Source: Paulinella micropora (Eukaryota > Cercozoa > Imbricatea > Euglyphida). Taken from it: a stretch of 64,000 nucleotides of DNA. Each line of letters opens with the position of its first letter. Position 1 is the stretch's first letter. The translations under genes and the position numbers were made by a program. Below, one piece after another: positions 62,390 to 64,000 of the stretch. A model generated the notes under the pieces. It worked only from the letters and a program-made list of their open reading frames with translations, was not told the origin of the DNA and did no database searches. The DNA lies in assembly GCA_009731375.1 (NCBI GenBank), contig BJOX01000074.1:691786-755785 (forward strand), written 5' to 3'.

Positions 62390-63770
62390 TTCTCGTGTGT
62401 GTGTGTGTGTGTGTGCTGTTGTGTTTGTTTTTGTTGTCGTGTGTTCTGTTCACTGTGTCGTCAATGCTTGTGTCAAGCACGATGTTATACAACACAACCA
62501 CCCACTCACACACAACACAACAATCAACCGAAAACAGTCAAGGGTTTGGTGGACTCACCCTCCCCCTCTGTCGGGGGAAGCCTTGCTGCTCCTTCTGCCA
62601 AGCCAGACGATATGTACGTGTGCACCCTGGCAATACACAACAAATTTCCTGCAACTCTGTAACCACCTTTCTGATGACACAACAGAAAAAGTACAAAAGG
62701 GTTTTCGATGATTCCTTCTGGGCTCTGCCTAATGGATCACCTTATTCTTGTCCTTTTCAAGAAGGGGTCTTTTCCCAACTCAAAGAACAACCTTCGTTTG
62801 TCTTGTCTGATTGTAATAGGTAGGTTTATGAGTGTTGTCGTGTATGTTTTTGTGTGTGTATGTACCGAGTGCTGTAGACTCTTCACACACTTGTTGTCGA
62901 TTGTCTTGGAAGCCACTCGGTATCCGAGTTCTTGTCCTTACTGACCTATATGACACNNNNNNNNNNGTTCTGTTCACTTTGTCTTGTGTTCTGTTCACTG
63001 TGTCGTCAATGCTTGTGTCAAGCACGATGTTATACAACACGACAACCAACTCACACCCAACACAACAATCAACAAATAACAGTCAAGGAATGGGTGGACT
63101 CACCCTCCCCCTCTGTCGGGGGGAAGCCTTGCTGTTCCTTCTGCCAAGCCAGACGATGCGTACGTGTGCACCCTGACAAGTACACCACACTTGTGCTTCA
63201 CAAACAAGTCGGTTAGCAACCTTACTCCACCCTCGTGCGTACACAATCAAGAATCATTCAAAAAGGTTTTCAATGATCCTTTCTGGGCTCAGCCCAATAG
63301 GTCACTGTCATTGTCCTTTTGTGAAAGAACCTTTCCCAACTCAAAAACCAACCGAAGCTTTGCCTTTTTGAGTTATGGGGGGTGTGTTTGTGAGTGTTCT
63401 CGTGTGTGTGTATGTGTGTGTGTGTACCGAGTGCTGCTGACTCTTCACACAACAACGGCTGATGCCTTGTGAGTTGCTCGGTGTCCGAGCTTTTGTTCTT
63501 GGTGACCTATTTGACACCACACACACGTTGTTAGTGGGTGTGATGTGAGGTGTGTGTCTCGTCTGTGTGTCTACGAGAGTGTGCATGCCTGTGTGTTCAC
63601 CGAGTGCTGGTGACTCTTCACACACTTGTCGTTGATGTCTTGGGAGCCACTCGGTATCCGAGCTCTTGTCCTTGTTGACCTTTATGACATCACACAACAC
63701 GTTTGGAGTGTTTGAGTGTGATGTGGGGTGTGTGTTTCGTTGTTTGTGAGCAAAAATAAAAATCGTTCCC
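62390..63770. repeat. Diverged tandem repeat, period about 546 bp
   Basis: The block CACTGTGTCGTCAATGCTTG recurs at about 62451 and 62997, with similar sequence between. A ~95-bp sub-unit bounded by ACCGAGTG and CACTCGGT occurs at about 62862, 63425 and 63599. N gap at 62957-62966. It lies just upstream of the minus-strand coding region, where it could hold promoters or be part of an LTR. Confidence 0.65.
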
Positions 63771-64000
63771 AAAACACACTCCTTTTTAGCCTCCCTGTCT
63801 TCAATTTACACTCAATTCCCCCGGCCTATGTCTTAATAGACTGGCCTACCACCCCTTTGAGAGATGGCTACCTACTTTGGTGTGGGACGGGTGTTGTTTG
63901 TATAAACAGGTTTTATGCCAAAGGAATAGGATTTTGTATGTGTGTCGTTTGTTTGTTTTCCTTCTGCCTCGTTGCACGTATTGACGTGTCAACAACGTTT
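63771..64000. other. Right end of window, no gene seen
   Basis: Mixed-composition sequence with no open frame or repeat that I can support. Confidence 0.4.

Noticed and set aside
1-64000. CRISPR array
   Set aside because: Repeats are eukaryotic micro- and minisatellites without unique spacers; no cas genes.

Overview
This window comes from the nuclear genome of a microbial eukaryote, probably an alga or other protist. Spliceosomal GT-AG introns, very dense tetranucleotide microsatellites, a gypsy-type retroelement and integrated DNA viruses all point that way. The species cannot be fixed from sequence alone. The assembly is a scaffold with runs of about 10 N, several beside poly-C or poly-G tracts.

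Layout: 1-5790 is host DNA dominated by microsatellites and a 122-bp minisatellite. 5791-11567 is the left 5.8 kb of a Polinton-like virus (PLV), here PLV-A copy A, cut off inside a virion gene by a GGAA microsatellite. 12098-32912 repeats the host flank and then carries a complete PLV (copy B, 13048-32912, 19.9 kb) with 132-bp terminal inverted repeats (TIRs) that sit directly in a TCTA microsatellite on both sides. About 33.4-44.1 kb holds a gypsy-type retroelement with Gag, a Gag/Pol boundary UGA followed by CUAG, and Pol. 44.1-56.3 kb is a second, decayed PLV (PLV-C) in the opposite orientation, interrupted by 1.2 kb of GC-rich host-like DNA. 56.8-58.7 kb is microsatellite; 59.3-59.8 kb holds exons of a host IPT/TIG-like gene; 60.1-62.3 kb holds a long unrecognised coding region on the minus strand; 62.4-63.8 kb is a diverged tandem repeat.

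PLV-A has a full Polinton-like toolkit: protein-primed DNA polymerase B, rve integrase, packaging ATPase, adenain-like protease, major and minor capsid proteins, a large virion protein, a long fibre with phage-like repeats and an S74 chaperone, a class 3 lipase, a DCL/DUF3223 protein and small ExoX-C-like proteins. Many of these genes carry one-base frameshifts, often in homopolymers, so it is either ageing or affected by sequencing error. PLV-C shares the protease-penton-MCP-virion-ExoX block in the same relative order, but at the polymerase position it has a much larger, zinc-finger Polinton-type PolB instead of the mavirus-like pPolB. This modular polymerase exchange, the phage-like fibre, the hairpins around stop codons and start leaders, and the retroelement's UGA-CUAG junction are the most interesting signals.
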